From CBDCAS01 sp965214015 (GTDB lineage: Bacteria > Pseudomonadota > Gammaproteobacteria > Coxiellales > Coxiellaceae), in NCBI GenBank assembly GCA_965214015.1, contig CBDCAS010000021.1, forward strand, positions 186,001 through 250,000: a stretch of 64,000 nucleotides of DNA. Direction: 5' to 3'. Positions 35,484 to 44,849 of this stretch are shown here, piece after piece (position 1 is the stretch's first letter; each line of letters begins with the position of its first letter). Position numbers and translations under genes: made by a program. The notes beneath the pieces were generated by a model, which was given only the letters and a program-made list of their open reading frames with translations, was not told the DNA's origin and searched no databases.

Positions 35484-35609
35484 TTAATCATTAATTATTT
35501 TTTTCTCAATTATCCACGCATCATGAACTGCTTTTGCTTTATTAAATTGATTCGAGTTTAATAATTCTTTAACCTCTTTTTGTAATTTCTTAGGTAAATC
35601 TTTATACAT
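35484..35609 (-). CDS. Small 41-residue protein
   Basis: An open frame in the 426-base gap between the gcvR-like gene and rmuC encodes a charged, helix-forming peptide beginning MYKDLPKKLQKEVKELL, with FNKAKAVHDAW in the middle. AAAGGA lies about 8 bases before its ATG at 35609. The regular amphipathic pattern and good ribosome-binding site support a real gene; function is unknown. The rest of the gap (35610-35878) shows only AT-rich sequence and the upstream region of rmuC. Confidence 0.5.
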   Translation of the reverse strand: MYKDLPKKLQKEVKELLNSNQFNKAKAVHDAWIIEKKIIND

Positions 35610-35878
35610 TGCTATATTCCTTTACTATCAATTATCACTATTGTTCTAATATTAAACAAATAGACTAATCATTAAAATTAGAGAATTAAGAATATAGGTG
35701 TAAGATATTTTCTATTACACTTTAATCACATATCTATATGATATTTAATCATTTTTAATTTATAGATCCTTATAAAAGCAATGAATTCAATAAGCTATAC
35801 TTAGGCCATTCTATCTAAATTCTAAGTTTTTGTTTATTATTAATTCTTTAAAATCATTCCATTAAATGGAGCTACCTT

Positions 35879-37060
35879 ATGTCATGGCTAATTATACTAA
35901 CTATACTTGAACCTATCTTAGTCACCTGCTTTCTTATCTATTTGACTTTTCAAAATAAACTAGAGCGCACTACTATTGAGTCACTTCTCACAAAACAACA
36001 GCAAGATAGTCAAGAACAACGTATTCGTTTTGATGAGCATCAAATTAAGAGTTTAAAGCTTATCCAAGATTCTCTACAACAAGCACTTGCTGAAATTCGT
36101 AAACAATTTACTAACTCCTTTAATCAGCATATTCAAGAACTAAATAACCGCATGGATAAATTAACGCATCAAACTCAAGAAAAACTTCAAGAAATTCGAG
36201 GTGAAGTTGATAAACAACTGACTATTGGCTTTGAAAAAACAACAGCAACATTTACTGATATTGTGAAACGATTGGCTATCATTGATCAAGCACAAAAAAC
36301 CATTACTGATCTTTCAACCAACATCATTAATTTGCAAGATCTCTTAAATGATAAACGCTCACGAGGCACATTTGGAGAAGTACAACTAAGCAGCTTAATC
36401 CGTAACACTATACCTGAGTCCAACTTTTCCATGCAATATACTCTATCAAATGGCAAACGTGTAGATTGTTTATTATTTTTACCTAAACCAACAGGTAATA
36501 TTGCAATTGATGCAAAATTTCCATTAGAAACTTATCAACAATTAATGCGCTCTAATATCAGTGACATTGAACGTCGTACCTACGAACAGCAACTGCGTAC
36601 TGATATTAAAAAACATATTCACGATATTTCAAAAAAATACATTATTCCTGGAGAAACCTCAGAGGGTGCCATTATGTTTATTCCTGCTGAAGCTGTTTTT
36701 TCAGAAATTCATAGTCATTATCCTGATTTAATTGAAACAGCATATCAATCAAGAGTATGGTTAGCTTCACCTACTACACTAATGGCTATTCTCACAACAG
36801 CTCGTGCCGTAATAAAAGATGAAGCAACAAGAAAGCAAATTCATATTATTCAAAAACATCTTATAACGTTAAGTAAAGATTTTGGAAGATTTCAAAAACG
36901 TATGGATAACTTAGCAAAACATATTGGCCAAGCTCATGAAGATATTGAAGAAGTCCATCAATCTTCAAAGAAAATCAGCTCCCGCTTTGATAAAATTGAA
37001 AAGGTAGAATTATGTGAATTTTTTGAACAGTCAACTTCAGCTTTGGACACGATAGAATAA
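35879..37060 (+). CDS. rmuC: DNA recombination protein RmuC
   Basis: A 393-residue RmuC-family protein. An N-terminal transmembrane helix (about residues 3-21) is followed by a long coiled coil (about 30-150) and the RmuC nuclease-like domain, with RSRGTFGEVQLSSLI, IAIDAKFPLE and VWLASPTTLMAIL. In E. coli RmuC limits inversions at short inverted repeats. It is shorter than the E. coli protein (475 residues), mainly at the C-terminus. It stands alone. Confidence 0.92.
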   Translation: MSWLIILTILEPILVTCFLIYLTFQNKLERTTIESLLTKQQQDSQEQRIRFDEHQIKSLKLIQDSLQQALAEIRKQFTNSFNQHIQELNNRMDKLTHQTQEKLQEIRGEVDKQLTIGFEKTTATFTDIVKRLAIIDQAQKTITDLSTNIINLQDLLNDKRSRGTFGEVQLSSLIRNTIPESNFSMQYTLSNGKRVDCLLFLPKPTGNIAIDAKFPLETYQQLMRSNISDIERRTYEQQLRTDIKKHIHDISKKYIIPGETSEGAIMFIPAEAVFSEIHSHYPDLIETAYQSRVWLASPTTLMAILTTARAVIKDEATRKQIHIIQKHLITLSKDFGRFQKRMDNLAKHIGQAHEDIEEVHQSSKKISSRFDKIEKVELCEFFEQSTSALDTIE

Positions 37061-37068
37061 CCCATAAA

Positions 37069-37093
37069 AAGGCCAGATAAGATATCTGGCCTT
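37069..37093 (-). terminator. Terminator between rmuC and a small lipoprotein gene
   Basis: AAGGCCAGATA (37069-37079) and TATCTGGCCTT (37083-37093) form a perfect 11-bp stem with a 3-base loop. On the minus strand it is followed by a run of T, so it best ends the lipoprotein gene read leftwards; the A/T flanks may allow action after rmuC too. Confidence 0.8.
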
Positions 37094-37155
37094 AAACAAA
37101 ACTTAACGACTATTTATGATGAGATGAGTATTTATGTGTTCTATATTGATGTCCT

Positions 37156-37326
37156 TTATACATCATAGTTAGATTTATAATTATGATTCTTGCACATGTG
37201 ATATCCACACATTGATCTTGATCTCATGTGAGCAGATCCCGATCTAGGCATATTATGAGTACATCCGACCATTATTGCTATAGCAGCAACCACTGCTGAT
37301 GCTATGATCATTCCTTTTGATTTCAT
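37156..37326 (-). CDS. Small Met/His/Cys-rich lipoprotein
   Basis: A 56-residue precursor. Residues 1-21 form a signal segment with Lys residues and a hydrophobic core. C22 in IMVGC is a plausible lipobox, though Met at -3 is unusual. The mature peptide is basic and rich in metal-liking residues (SMCGYHMCKNHNYK), so metal binding is possible but unproven. ATG 37326 is chosen because AAGGAG lies 7 bases upstream; the frame is open to 37425. The terminator at 37069-37093 lies downstream. Confidence 0.65.
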   Translation of the reverse strand: MKSKGMIIASAVVAAIAIMVGCTHNMPRSGSAHMRSRSMCGYHMCKNHNYKSNYDV

Positions 37327-37534
37327 AAACCACTCCTTGCATAAAAATACACTATATAGTAATAGATTATTCATAATTGTGCAACAGTTGAACCTCTCCT
37401 CTTTATCAGCATTATAAGAGCTCATAATCTTGCAATTTAAAAAGCCATTAATTTGAGATCTAGAGCCAATTTTTTAAAAGCTAGAATAGATATCTTTTTT
37501 CTATGCTCAGAGTCCATAAAGTATGACTCATTTA

Positions 37535-40500
37535 TTACCGTTTAAGATTTTTATTTACCTGTACTAATTCAGATAATTTTCCAATTGCAACTGCAAATAT
37601 CTCAAAATCTTTTTTTGTTGAAGCTTTAATATCCGCTATAATTAATTGCCATTGTTTGATGTAAAAGTCATTTTTATTAAACCATTCTTTAATTTGTGAA
37701 TGAATATTTTTTATATCACTAGTAAAATTTAAGATACTAATAGTAAGCTTTCGTTGTATCCTATCTAAATCATCTTTATAACCTGCTTTTGCCAATAATG
37801 TCCATCGGCTATCAGCTGGAAACTTACTAATTTGATCACGGAACCATAATAAATCTAAATGATCTAATAAAATAAAATAAATCTTTGCAACACAATAGAC
37901 TTCTACATTTTGTACTTTTGCTGCATCAATAATATCAAGAAAATAATACATAAACTCAGCACTCGCATTTCGAGCAGCTATTTCTGGAGTAACATTAGCA
38001 GCAACCAAAGTATCCTTTTTTTCTTCTAAGCATGTCTTATCATTACCTAAAATTAACTGGGGTAGATTAGAAGAAAATTCCAATAAATATTGAGAAAAAT
38101 CATCAGTTATTGCTTGAATATCTTGATATTCTCGATGATTGCGTAAAAACCATCGTGTAGCACGATAAATCAATTCAATGACTTCATTAGTCATTTGCAT
38201 TTGAACTCTTGCATCTACTCTATAATCCAAAGATTCAATATCAGCATAAAAATCTTCCATACGATAAATATTATGTGCGATAGTATAAGCTCTTACGATG
38301 GAAGAAGTTGAAGCACCTGTCTCATCTTGCATTTGAAAAACAAAAGTAAATCCCATATTAGATACAATTTGATTACTTAATTGAGTTGCAATAATTTCAC
38401 GATGTAAACGATGCTTATCTAGAAATTTTAGGTAACGTTTTCTCAATGGTATTGCAAAGGCGTTCTTAATACATTGTGATAGGTAATGATCTTCTGGCAG
38501 ATCAGAGTGACGAATCTCTTTTTCCAAAATAATTTTACTATAAGAAAACAATACAGCAATCTCTGGTCGTGTAAATCCTAAGTTCTCTAATTTACGTTCT
38601 GATAAATCTTTACTACTAGGTAAAAATTCTAAATGACGATTAATTTTACCTTCTTGTTCTTGAATATCCAAATATCGCATATATAAATTAATTTTTCTTG
38701 GAGATAAAAATGAAGCCAAACTAATCGCTCGATTTTGATGATAGTTATTTTGAAGTACCAATTTGGCAACTTCATCTGTCATTCCTATTAATAAATCATT
38801 TCTCTGTTTTTTATCTAACTCATTAGATATGCTTGGCATATTAAGCAAAATTTTAGCATTTACTTCATGGTCAGAGCAGTCAACACCAGCAGAATTATCA
38901 ATGAAATCGGTATTGATACGACCACCATTCAATTCATATTCAATTCGACCTAACTGCGTTAAGCCTAAGTTACCTCCTTCACAAACAACACGTGCATTTA
39001 GATCTTTTCCATTAATACGAACATTATCATTTGTTCTATCTCCTACATTATTATTCAATTCTTTGGAAGATTTAACGTAAGTACCAATACCTGCATTCCA
39101 AAGTAAGTCAACAGATGCCTTTAAAATCGAGCGAATGAGCTCATCAGGTAACATAAAATTCTCGTCAACATCCAATAAGGATTGAATCTCAGGAGTAATT
39201 AAAATAGATTTAGCATCACGTCGAAAGACACCACCGCCTTTTGAAATCAAATAAGCATTATAATCTTGCCAGCTAGAGCGAGGTAAATGAAACAAACGTC
39301 TACGTTCTTTAAAGCTTACCTCTGGATCAGGGTCCGGATCAATAAAAATATGAAGATGATTAAAGGCAGCTACTAATTTAAGGTGTCGTGATAATAACAT
39401 GCCATTCCCAAAGACATCACCACTCATATCACCAATACCAACGACTGTAATTTCTGTTTTACCAATATTAACGCCTAATTCTTGGAAGTGTTGTTCAACA
39501 GAAATCCAAGCACCATGTGCTGTAATACCAATTTTTTTATGATCATATCCCGTTGAACTACCTGATGCAAAAGCATCACCTAACCAAAAATTATGATTCA
39601 TTGATATCGCATTAGCAGCATCAGAGAATGTTGCCGTACCCTTATCTGCAGCAACAACAAGGTAAGGATCATAATTATCATAATAAACTACATTAGAAGG
39701 TGAAATAATATGATCTCCTTTTAAATCATCAGTTAAATCTAATAAACTTTGTATAAACTGACGATAACAAGCAAGACCTTCCTCTAAAACTTGTTCACGG
39801 GAACCGTCTTCTGGTAAGCATTTTGGAACAAATCCACCTTTTGCACCAGCAGGAACAATCACAGCATTTTTTACACACTGTGCTTTCATTAATCCAAGTA
39901 TTTCTGTTCTAAAATCTTCTCTACGATCTGACCAACGAATACCACCACGCGCTACTTTATCAGCGCGCAAATGAACTCCTTCAAATCGAGGTGAATAAAC
40001 AAATATTTCAAATTTTGGCAGTGGAAGTGGTAAATTAGAAAGCTTACTAGGATCCAATTTAAAACTAATATAGGGTTTTGGATGACCATTTGAATCAGTC
40101 TGATAATAATTAGTTCTTAGAGTAGCGTAAATAAGCTCCACATAACGACGTAAAATACGATCCTCATCAAGCACTGATATATGATCTAAACTTTCTTCAA
40201 TCAATTTCTCAGTTTTTTTAATTTCATCTTGTGACTTAGGATTATTTGTTTTCTCTGGTTTAAAGCGAAACATAAATAAATCTTTTAGTAAACGAGCAAC
40301 CTCTGCATGCTTTACTAAGGTCTCTGCAATATATTCTGCACTATAAGTAAAACTGATTTGTTTAAGATACCTAGCATAAGCGCGCAGCATAGCAATTTCA
40401 CGCCAAGCTAATTGTGCTTCTAGAACTAAACGATTAAAAGCATCATTTTCAGCCTCTCCTAACCATATTTTATAAAAGGCTTCTTGGAAAATTTCTTTTA

Positions 40501-42397
40501 CTTGCTCAACCTCAAAACTTGGCTCTTTTAAATAAGTCATGCTAAAGTCATTAATCCAAACGCAACTGCTATCCTGAAATACAATACAATATGGTTGTTC
40601 ACCAATAACTCTAAGCCCCATATTTTCAAGCATAGGTAATGCATCTGACAAAGGAACCGTTTGTTCTTTATGAAATAACTTAAATTTAATGACATTAAGT
40701 GCCGCATCAGTTGGACGGTAAAAACTCATGCCTAATAAATTATTTTTAGATAAACTTTCAATATATTCAATATCTTTAACAATATGATCGAGAAAAAATG
40801 CTTCGCGATAACTTGCAGGAAAAGCATACTGATATTTAGAAATAATCTGACTACCTAGCTCTTCACCAAAATAATTGAGCATAATTTCATAAAAACTATC
40901 ATGCCAAGATTGACCAATTTCAGCTAATTTTTTTTCTAATTCTCGAACATTATATTGAGGCACTTTTCCAGGAGTAAGACGAATTACAAAGTGGATTCGT
41001 GCTAGAATAGAAGAAGAAAAGTAAGTATCAAAACTTACCTCTGTTCCATGCAATTTTTTCCTTAAAAAAGACATCATACAATGTAGGATATCTGTATTAA
41101 AATTCTCTCTTGGCAGATAGACCAAACAAGAAACATAGCGATCATAAGCATCCTTGCGCATAAATAAACGAATTTTACGACGTTCCTGTAAATGTAGAAT
41201 CCCCATAGAGATAGAATAAATTTCATCTACTGTACCTTGAAATAAATCATCACGTGGCAATGTAGAAAGAATATGCATTAAGTCCTTACCTGCATGACTA
41301 CAAACAGGAAGCCCTGAACGTTTGAAAATTGAAGCTACTTTCTTACGAATAAATGGAATCTCTTTAGGATTCATTGTGTAAGCTAATGAAGTATATAAAC
41401 CGATAAATCGACGTTCCTTAACAATATTACCCTTTTCATCAAATAACTTAATACCAATATAATCAGTATAAGCAGAACGATGTACTGTAGAACGTGTATT
41501 TGTTTTAGAAATAATTAATATTTGGTCTTTAGCCAGAGCAATTTCTCTAGCTTCAATAGGCAACTCAGAATATCTTCTTAATATTTTACTGCAACTCTCA
41601 TCAGATAATACACCTAAACCAGAGCCCGATATTAAACCCATAGCTTTCTCACCATGAGAAACAATATTTTGGTAATCCCGCGCCCCCAAAAAAATAAAAT
41701 GCTCCTCTAACATCCATTTAAGAAATGCAACAGTTTCTCTTACTTCAGAGAGTTTCTGTGGCATATGACTACTAGAAATTATATCAATCGTTTCCTGCAA
41801 ACGCTGTTGCATTCTACCCCAGTCATTCACAGAGAGACAGACATCCTGCAAGACATTAATGACACAGTTTTTAATCTTATTTAAAGCAGCCTTTCCGGTT
41901 TGTTGATCAATTTCCATATAAATAGGAGATTCAATATCAACATTTTTAACTCTAGCATTGTAGTTTAAAATATTTAAGACATTACCTTGATGATCACGCT
42001 TAACCTTCATTCCACCCATATACACCATAGTGTGAATGGTGATACCCATACGATTTAGCTCCATGCGCATAGAATCTACTATAAAGGGCATATCTTGTAT
42101 AACTACTTCAATCACTGTATGTAAAGATTTCCAACCATCACGTTTTATATCAGGATTAAAAACTCTTACTTTAAGCTCTTTAAAATGGCGATGCTTTAAA
42201 AGCTGCCAGTGTGACACGGCTGCTCTATAGAGGCTTTGAGGTTTTTGGTCTTCAAAATCATCTAGATGCGCTTGAGAATAATAAAGACAGACAAAGTCAG
42301 TAAATAAAGAGAGCTCTGAATTTGACAGCTCTTTTTCAGCATAAGAAATAATCTTTTTTATCAAAGGTTTCATAGAAGAGTGCTTTAAAGCGTTCAT
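37535..42397 (-). CDS. gdhB: NAD-specific glutamate dehydrogenase, large (GDH2/180-kDa class)
   Basis: A 1620-residue enzyme of the large bacterial NAD-glutamate dehydrogenase class that deaminates glutamate to 2-oxoglutarate and ammonium, feeding amino-acid carbon into the TCA cycle. The long N-terminal half holds regulatory ACT-like regions. The catalytic core contains GGIRWSDRREDFRTEI and VPAGAKGGFV with its lysines, and the Rossmann motif GIGDMSGDVFGNG. The length is normal (about 1600). It is monocistronic. Intracellular bacteria that live on amino acids commonly carry this enzyme. The symbol varies between species. Confidence 0.94.
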   Translation of the reverse strand: MNALKHSSMKPLIKKIISYAEKELSNSELSLFTDFVCLYYSQAHLDDFEDQKPQSLYRAAVSHWQLLKHRHFKELKVRVFNPDIKRDGWKSLHTVIEVVIQDMPFIVDSMRMELNRMGITIHTMVYMGGMKVKRDHQGNVLNILNYNARVKNVDIESPIYMEIDQQTGKAALNKIKNCVINVLQDVCLSVNDWGRMQQRLQETIDIISSSHMPQKLSEVRETVAFLKWMLEEHFIFLGARDYQNIVSHGEKAMGLISGSGLGVLSDESCSKILRRYSELPIEAREIALAKDQILIISKTNTRSTVHRSAYTDYIGIKLFDEKGNIVKERRFIGLYTSLAYTMNPKEIPFIRKKVASIFKRSGLPVCSHAGKDLMHILSTLPRDDLFQGTVDEIYSISMGILHLQERRKIRLFMRKDAYDRYVSCLVYLPRENFNTDILHCMMSFLRKKLHGTEVSFDTYFSSSILARIHFVIRLTPGKVPQYNVRELEKKLAEIGQSWHDSFYEIMLNYFGEELGSQIISKYQYAFPASYREAFFLDHIVKDIEYIESLSKNNLLGMSFYRPTDAALNVIKFKLFHKEQTVPLSDALPMLENMGLRVIGEQPYCIVFQDSSCVWINDFSMTYLKEPSFEVEQVKEIFQEAFYKIWLGEAENDAFNRLVLEAQLAWREIAMLRAYARYLKQISFTYSAEYIAETLVKHAEVARLLKDLFMFRFKPEKTNNPKSQDEIKKTEKLIEESLDHISVLDEDRILRRYVELIYATLRTNYYQTDSNGHPKPYISFKLDPSKLSNLPLPLPKFEIFVYSPRFEGVHLRADKVARGGIRWSDRREDFRTEILGLMKAQCVKNAVIVPAGAKGGFVPKCLPEDGSREQVLEEGLACYRQFIQSLLDLTDDLKGDHIISPSNVVYYDNYDPYLVVAADKGTATFSDAANAISMNHNFWLGDAFASGSSTGYDHKKIGITAHGAWISVEQHFQELGVNIGKTEITVVGIGDMSGDVFGNGMLLSRHLKLVAAFNHLHIFIDPDPDPEVSFKERRRLFHLPRSSWQDYNAYLISKGGGVFRRDAKSILITPEIQSLLDVDENFMLPDELIRSILKASVDLLWNAGIGTYVKSSKELNNNVGDRTNDNVRINGKDLNARVVCEGGNLGLTQLGRIEYELNGGRINTDFIDNSAGVDCSDHEVNAKILLNMPSISNELDKKQRNDLLIGMTDEVAKLVLQNNYHQNRAISLASFLSPRKINLYMRYLDIQEQEGKINRHLEFLPSSKDLSERKLENLGFTRPEIAVLFSYSKIILEKEIRHSDLPEDHYLSQCIKNAFAIPLRKRYLKFLDKHRLHREIIATQLSNQIVSNMGFTFVFQMQDETGASTSSIVRAYTIAHNIYRMEDFYADIESLDYRVDARVQMQMTNEVIELIYRATRWFLRNHREYQDIQAITDDFSQYLLEFSSNLPQLILGNDKTCLEEKKDTLVAANVTPEIAARNASAEFMYYFLDIIDAAKVQNVEVYCVAKIYFILLDHLDLLWFRDQISKFPADSRWTLLAKAGYKDDLDRIQRKLTISILNFTSDIKNIHSQIKEWFNKNDFYIKQWQLIIADIKASTKKDFEIFAVAIGKLSELVQVNKNLKR

Positions 42398-42727
42398 TCA
42401 ACCATCTTCCTGTACAACTTTCAAGCAATACATTATCTTTCCAATACTCCCACCTTATCATATTGACTCATAAATTTTCTTAACAAAAGCTTAAACATGT
42501 AGTTAAATATAGCAAAAACTCTTGCATTTATAGGCGTTTTATATTAAAGTTTATTTTTAATTAATTTGTTTAAGACTATGAATTTAAAAGTTTTATACTT
42601 AGTTAAAAACATTGATTTGCTATCCTAGTAAGCTCTGTTCAAACTAGGGATGCCATTAACAATGGTCACTTTTAGGACTGAGGTGGTTTTTTTATTCAAG
42701 GAGAAATAGCATCATTGAGGAATTATT
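42398..42727. other. Divergent intergenic region between glutamate dehydrogenase and the response regulator
   Basis: These 330 bases hold the promoters of two divergent genes. The left half is very AT-rich and contains a tandem CTTAA motif, listed separately. Near 42651-42663 CCATT-AAC-AATGG can form a short hairpin in the leader of the response-regulator gene. Upstream of its ATG is AAGGAG at 42699-42704, too far to serve 42728, and TTGAGGAAT directly before the start, which serves as the ribosome-binding site. No ORF is seen. Confidence 0.5.
42479..42498 (+). promoter_or_regulatory. Candidate PmrA-type tandem site
   Basis: CTTAACAAA (42479-42487) and CTTAAACAT (42490-42498) are two half-sites in direct repeat 11 bases apart. 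This resembles the cTTAATatT-N2-cTTAATatT pattern described for PmrA in Legionella and Coxiella, with the CTTAA cores exact and the rest imperfect. It lies 82 bases upstream of the glutamate dehydrogenase start and 230 bases upstream of the regulator gene. AT-rich sequence makes chance matches likely. Confidence 0.3.
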
Positions 42728-43399
42728 ATGCGAGTTCTATTAGTAGAAGATGATGAGCTTTTAGGAGATGGTATTCGAACTGGTTTAAAACATTACGGAC
42801 ATACTGTTGACTGGGTCAAAGATGGTAAGGCAGCTAATTATGTACTGGTTTCTGTCTATGAAAGCTTTGATATTATTGTCTTAGATCTTGGTTTGCCCAA
42901 AATGCCTGGACTGGATGTATTAAAAAGCATCCGTGAAAAGAATATAGTCACACCAGTTATGATCTTGACTGCTCATGAAGCTATAGACGATCGTGTTAAA
43001 GGTCTTGATGCAGGTGCTGATGACTACATCACCAAACCATTTGATTTAGATGAGCTTTGTGCTCGAATGAGAGCATTACAACGTCGATCCAAAGCACGTG
43101 CCAACCCTATTTTAACTTATGGCGATATTACGTTGGACCCTGCCTCTCATATGGTGCAGATAAATGGAAAACAAGTGATGATTTCTCGTCGCGAATTTGC
43201 TTTATTAAAAAAATTGATTGAAAATACAGGTCGTGTTATTTCACGTGATCAACTTAATCAAACTCTTTATGGTTGGGGTGAAAATATTGATAGCAATGCC
43301 TTAGAGGTGCATATCCACAATTTACGTAAGCGATTTGGAATGAACTTGATAAGAACAATTCGTGGTGTAGGCTATATGGCTGAAAAATTATCCGAATAA
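42728..43399 (+). CDS. OmpR-family response regulator, QseB/PmrA type
   Basis: A 223-residue regulator with a receiver domain (VEDDELL acidic pocket, phospho-acceptor D53 in VLDLGLPK, Lys in YITKPF) and a winged-helix DNA-binding domain (SRREFALLKKL, IHNLRKRFG, TIRGVGYM). It most resembles QseB/PmrA/TctD regulators. In Legionella and Coxiella the PmrA homologue controls type IV secretion genes; this role is possible but not shown here. Only 2 bases separate it from its kinase gene. Confidence 0.9.
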   Translation: MRVLLVEDDELLGDGIRTGLKHYGHTVDWVKDGKAANYVLVSVYESFDIIVLDLGLPKMPGLDVLKSIREKNIVTPVMILTAHEAIDDRVKGLDAGADDYITKPFDLDELCARMRALQRRSKARANPILTYGDITLDPASHMVQINGKQVMISRREFALLKKLIENTGRVISRDQLNQTLYGWGENIDSNALEVHIHNLRKRFGMNLIRTIRGVGYMAEKLSE

Positions 43400-43401
43400 T
43401 A

Positions 43402-44820
43402 ATGATTCCTTCTATACGAACCTTTTTGCTTATTAATTTATTACTTAGTGTTACATTAATTATTTCCTTAGCAATCATTGGTAATCTTTTCCTAGCTCAT
43501 AAAGATATTCAAAATCGACTTGATAATCAACTCATTGAAACTTCCTTCCGTATACAAGCATTTTTTAGTGGCTTTAGTGGCTGTAGAGGAAAAGAAAGCC
43601 TCAGTATAGTTCAAAAAAAACTCAACAAACAGCCCTACTCCAATATAAATAAAAAAGCCTATAAAACTCCTTTTGATAAAAAAATGTTCAACAATACCGT
43701 TGAATTTCAAATTTGGAGCCCTAAAAGAGCACTAATTCTACATTCTAAAAAAGCACCTAAAATTTCTTTTCTTAAAAATCATAGAGGCTTATCAACACTA
43801 TGGTTAAATAACCATAAATGGCGTATCAATACGATCTATGATCCAAAAACAAAATTAACTATTATGGTAGCAGAGCGTTTAAATTATCGTCAGCAGTTAG
43901 AAACTCAATTAACACAAGACTCAATTTTTATTATGCTTGTTACTTATCCTTTTTTAGGACTTTTAATCTGGTTTATTGTAGGGCGCGGTTTAAATACTTT
44001 AAAAAGATTCACTCATGAAATACGCCATCGAGCACCCAGCAACTTAAAACCTGTTGATTTGGAATCTGCTCCTTCTGAAATTGAACCACTGGTTACTGAG
44101 TTAAATAATTTATTCATAAGGCTACAAGAAGCCTTTAATCGAGAAAAACGATTTACCGCGGATGCAGCACATGAATTAAAAACACCTCTCGCTGCTCTGA
44201 GCACACAAACTCAAGTAGCACTGCGTGCAGAAACTACAGAAGCTCGAAACCAGGCTTTACTTAAAGTACTAACGGGGGTAAACCGCAGTACACATGTTGT
44301 TCAACAGCTCTTAACATTAAGCCGAATGGTACCAGAAGCTAGTATTAATGAACCTACTAAAGTGAGTGTTATTAAACAAACCTCTGATGTTGCTGCCTTA
44401 TTAGCACCAGAAGCTATTGCTAAAAATATTGATCTTGAATTAATAATACCTAATTCAAAAGCAACGATTCTGGGTAATGCCACTGCAATCAATATCTTAA
44501 TTCGTAATCTAGTAGATAACGCCATTCGCTATACTCATGAACATGGTATTGTCAAAATTAATATTTTTGACAATCGTAACGAAGTAATATTACAAATTAT
44601 TGACAATGGGCCTGGAATTCCTAAAGAATTACATCAACGTGTATTTGAACGCTTCTTTCGCATTATTGGTAATAAAACTATGGGCAGTGGACTAGGATTA
44701 GGAATTGTACAACAAATTGTCAAATTGCATCACGCAAAAATACAACTTAAAACCTCTCCTACAGCTACAGGTCTTGAGGTTGAAGTCATATTTCCAAAAA
44801 ACTTTAATACACTTAAATAA
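43402..44820 (+). CDS. Sensor histidine kinase, QseC/PmrB type
   Basis: A 472-residue inner-membrane kinase. Two transmembrane helices (about 8-31 and 175-196) flank a periplasmic sensor of about 140 residues. Then come a short HAMP-like linker, the HisKA domain with H257 in AAHELKTPL, and the ATPase with NLVDNAIRYT, DNGPGIP and GSGLGLGI. The order and length match QseC. It pairs with the adjacent response regulator. The signal sensed is unknown. Confidence 0.92.
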   Translation: MIPSIRTFLLINLLLSVTLIISLAIIGNLFLAHKDIQNRLDNQLIETSFRIQAFFSGFSGCRGKESLSIVQKKLNKQPYSNINKKAYKTPFDKKMFNNTVEFQIWSPKRALILHSKKAPKISFLKNHRGLSTLWLNNHKWRINTIYDPKTKLTIMVAERLNYRQQLETQLTQDSIFIMLVTYPFLGLLIWFIVGRGLNTLKRFTHEIRHRAPSNLKPVDLESAPSEIEPLVTELNNLFIRLQEAFNREKRFTADAAHELKTPLAALSTQTQVALRAETTEARNQALLKVLTGVNRSTHVVQQLLTLSRMVPEASINEPTKVSVIKQTSDVAALLAPEAIAKNIDLELIIPNSKATILGNATAINILIRNLVDNAIRYTHEHGIVKINIFDNRNEVILQIIDNGPGIPKELHQRVFERFFRIIGNKTMGSGLGLGIVQQIVKLHHAKIQLKTSPTATGLEVEVIFPKNFNTLK

Positions 44821-44849
44821 AGAAAATAGTCAAAAAAGGCCAATAGTCA

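Noticed and set aside
38763..39080. Open frame opposite the glutamate dehydrogenase gene
   Set aside because: It lies wholly inside a well-supported long gene, has no ribosome-binding site and no protein-like pattern.
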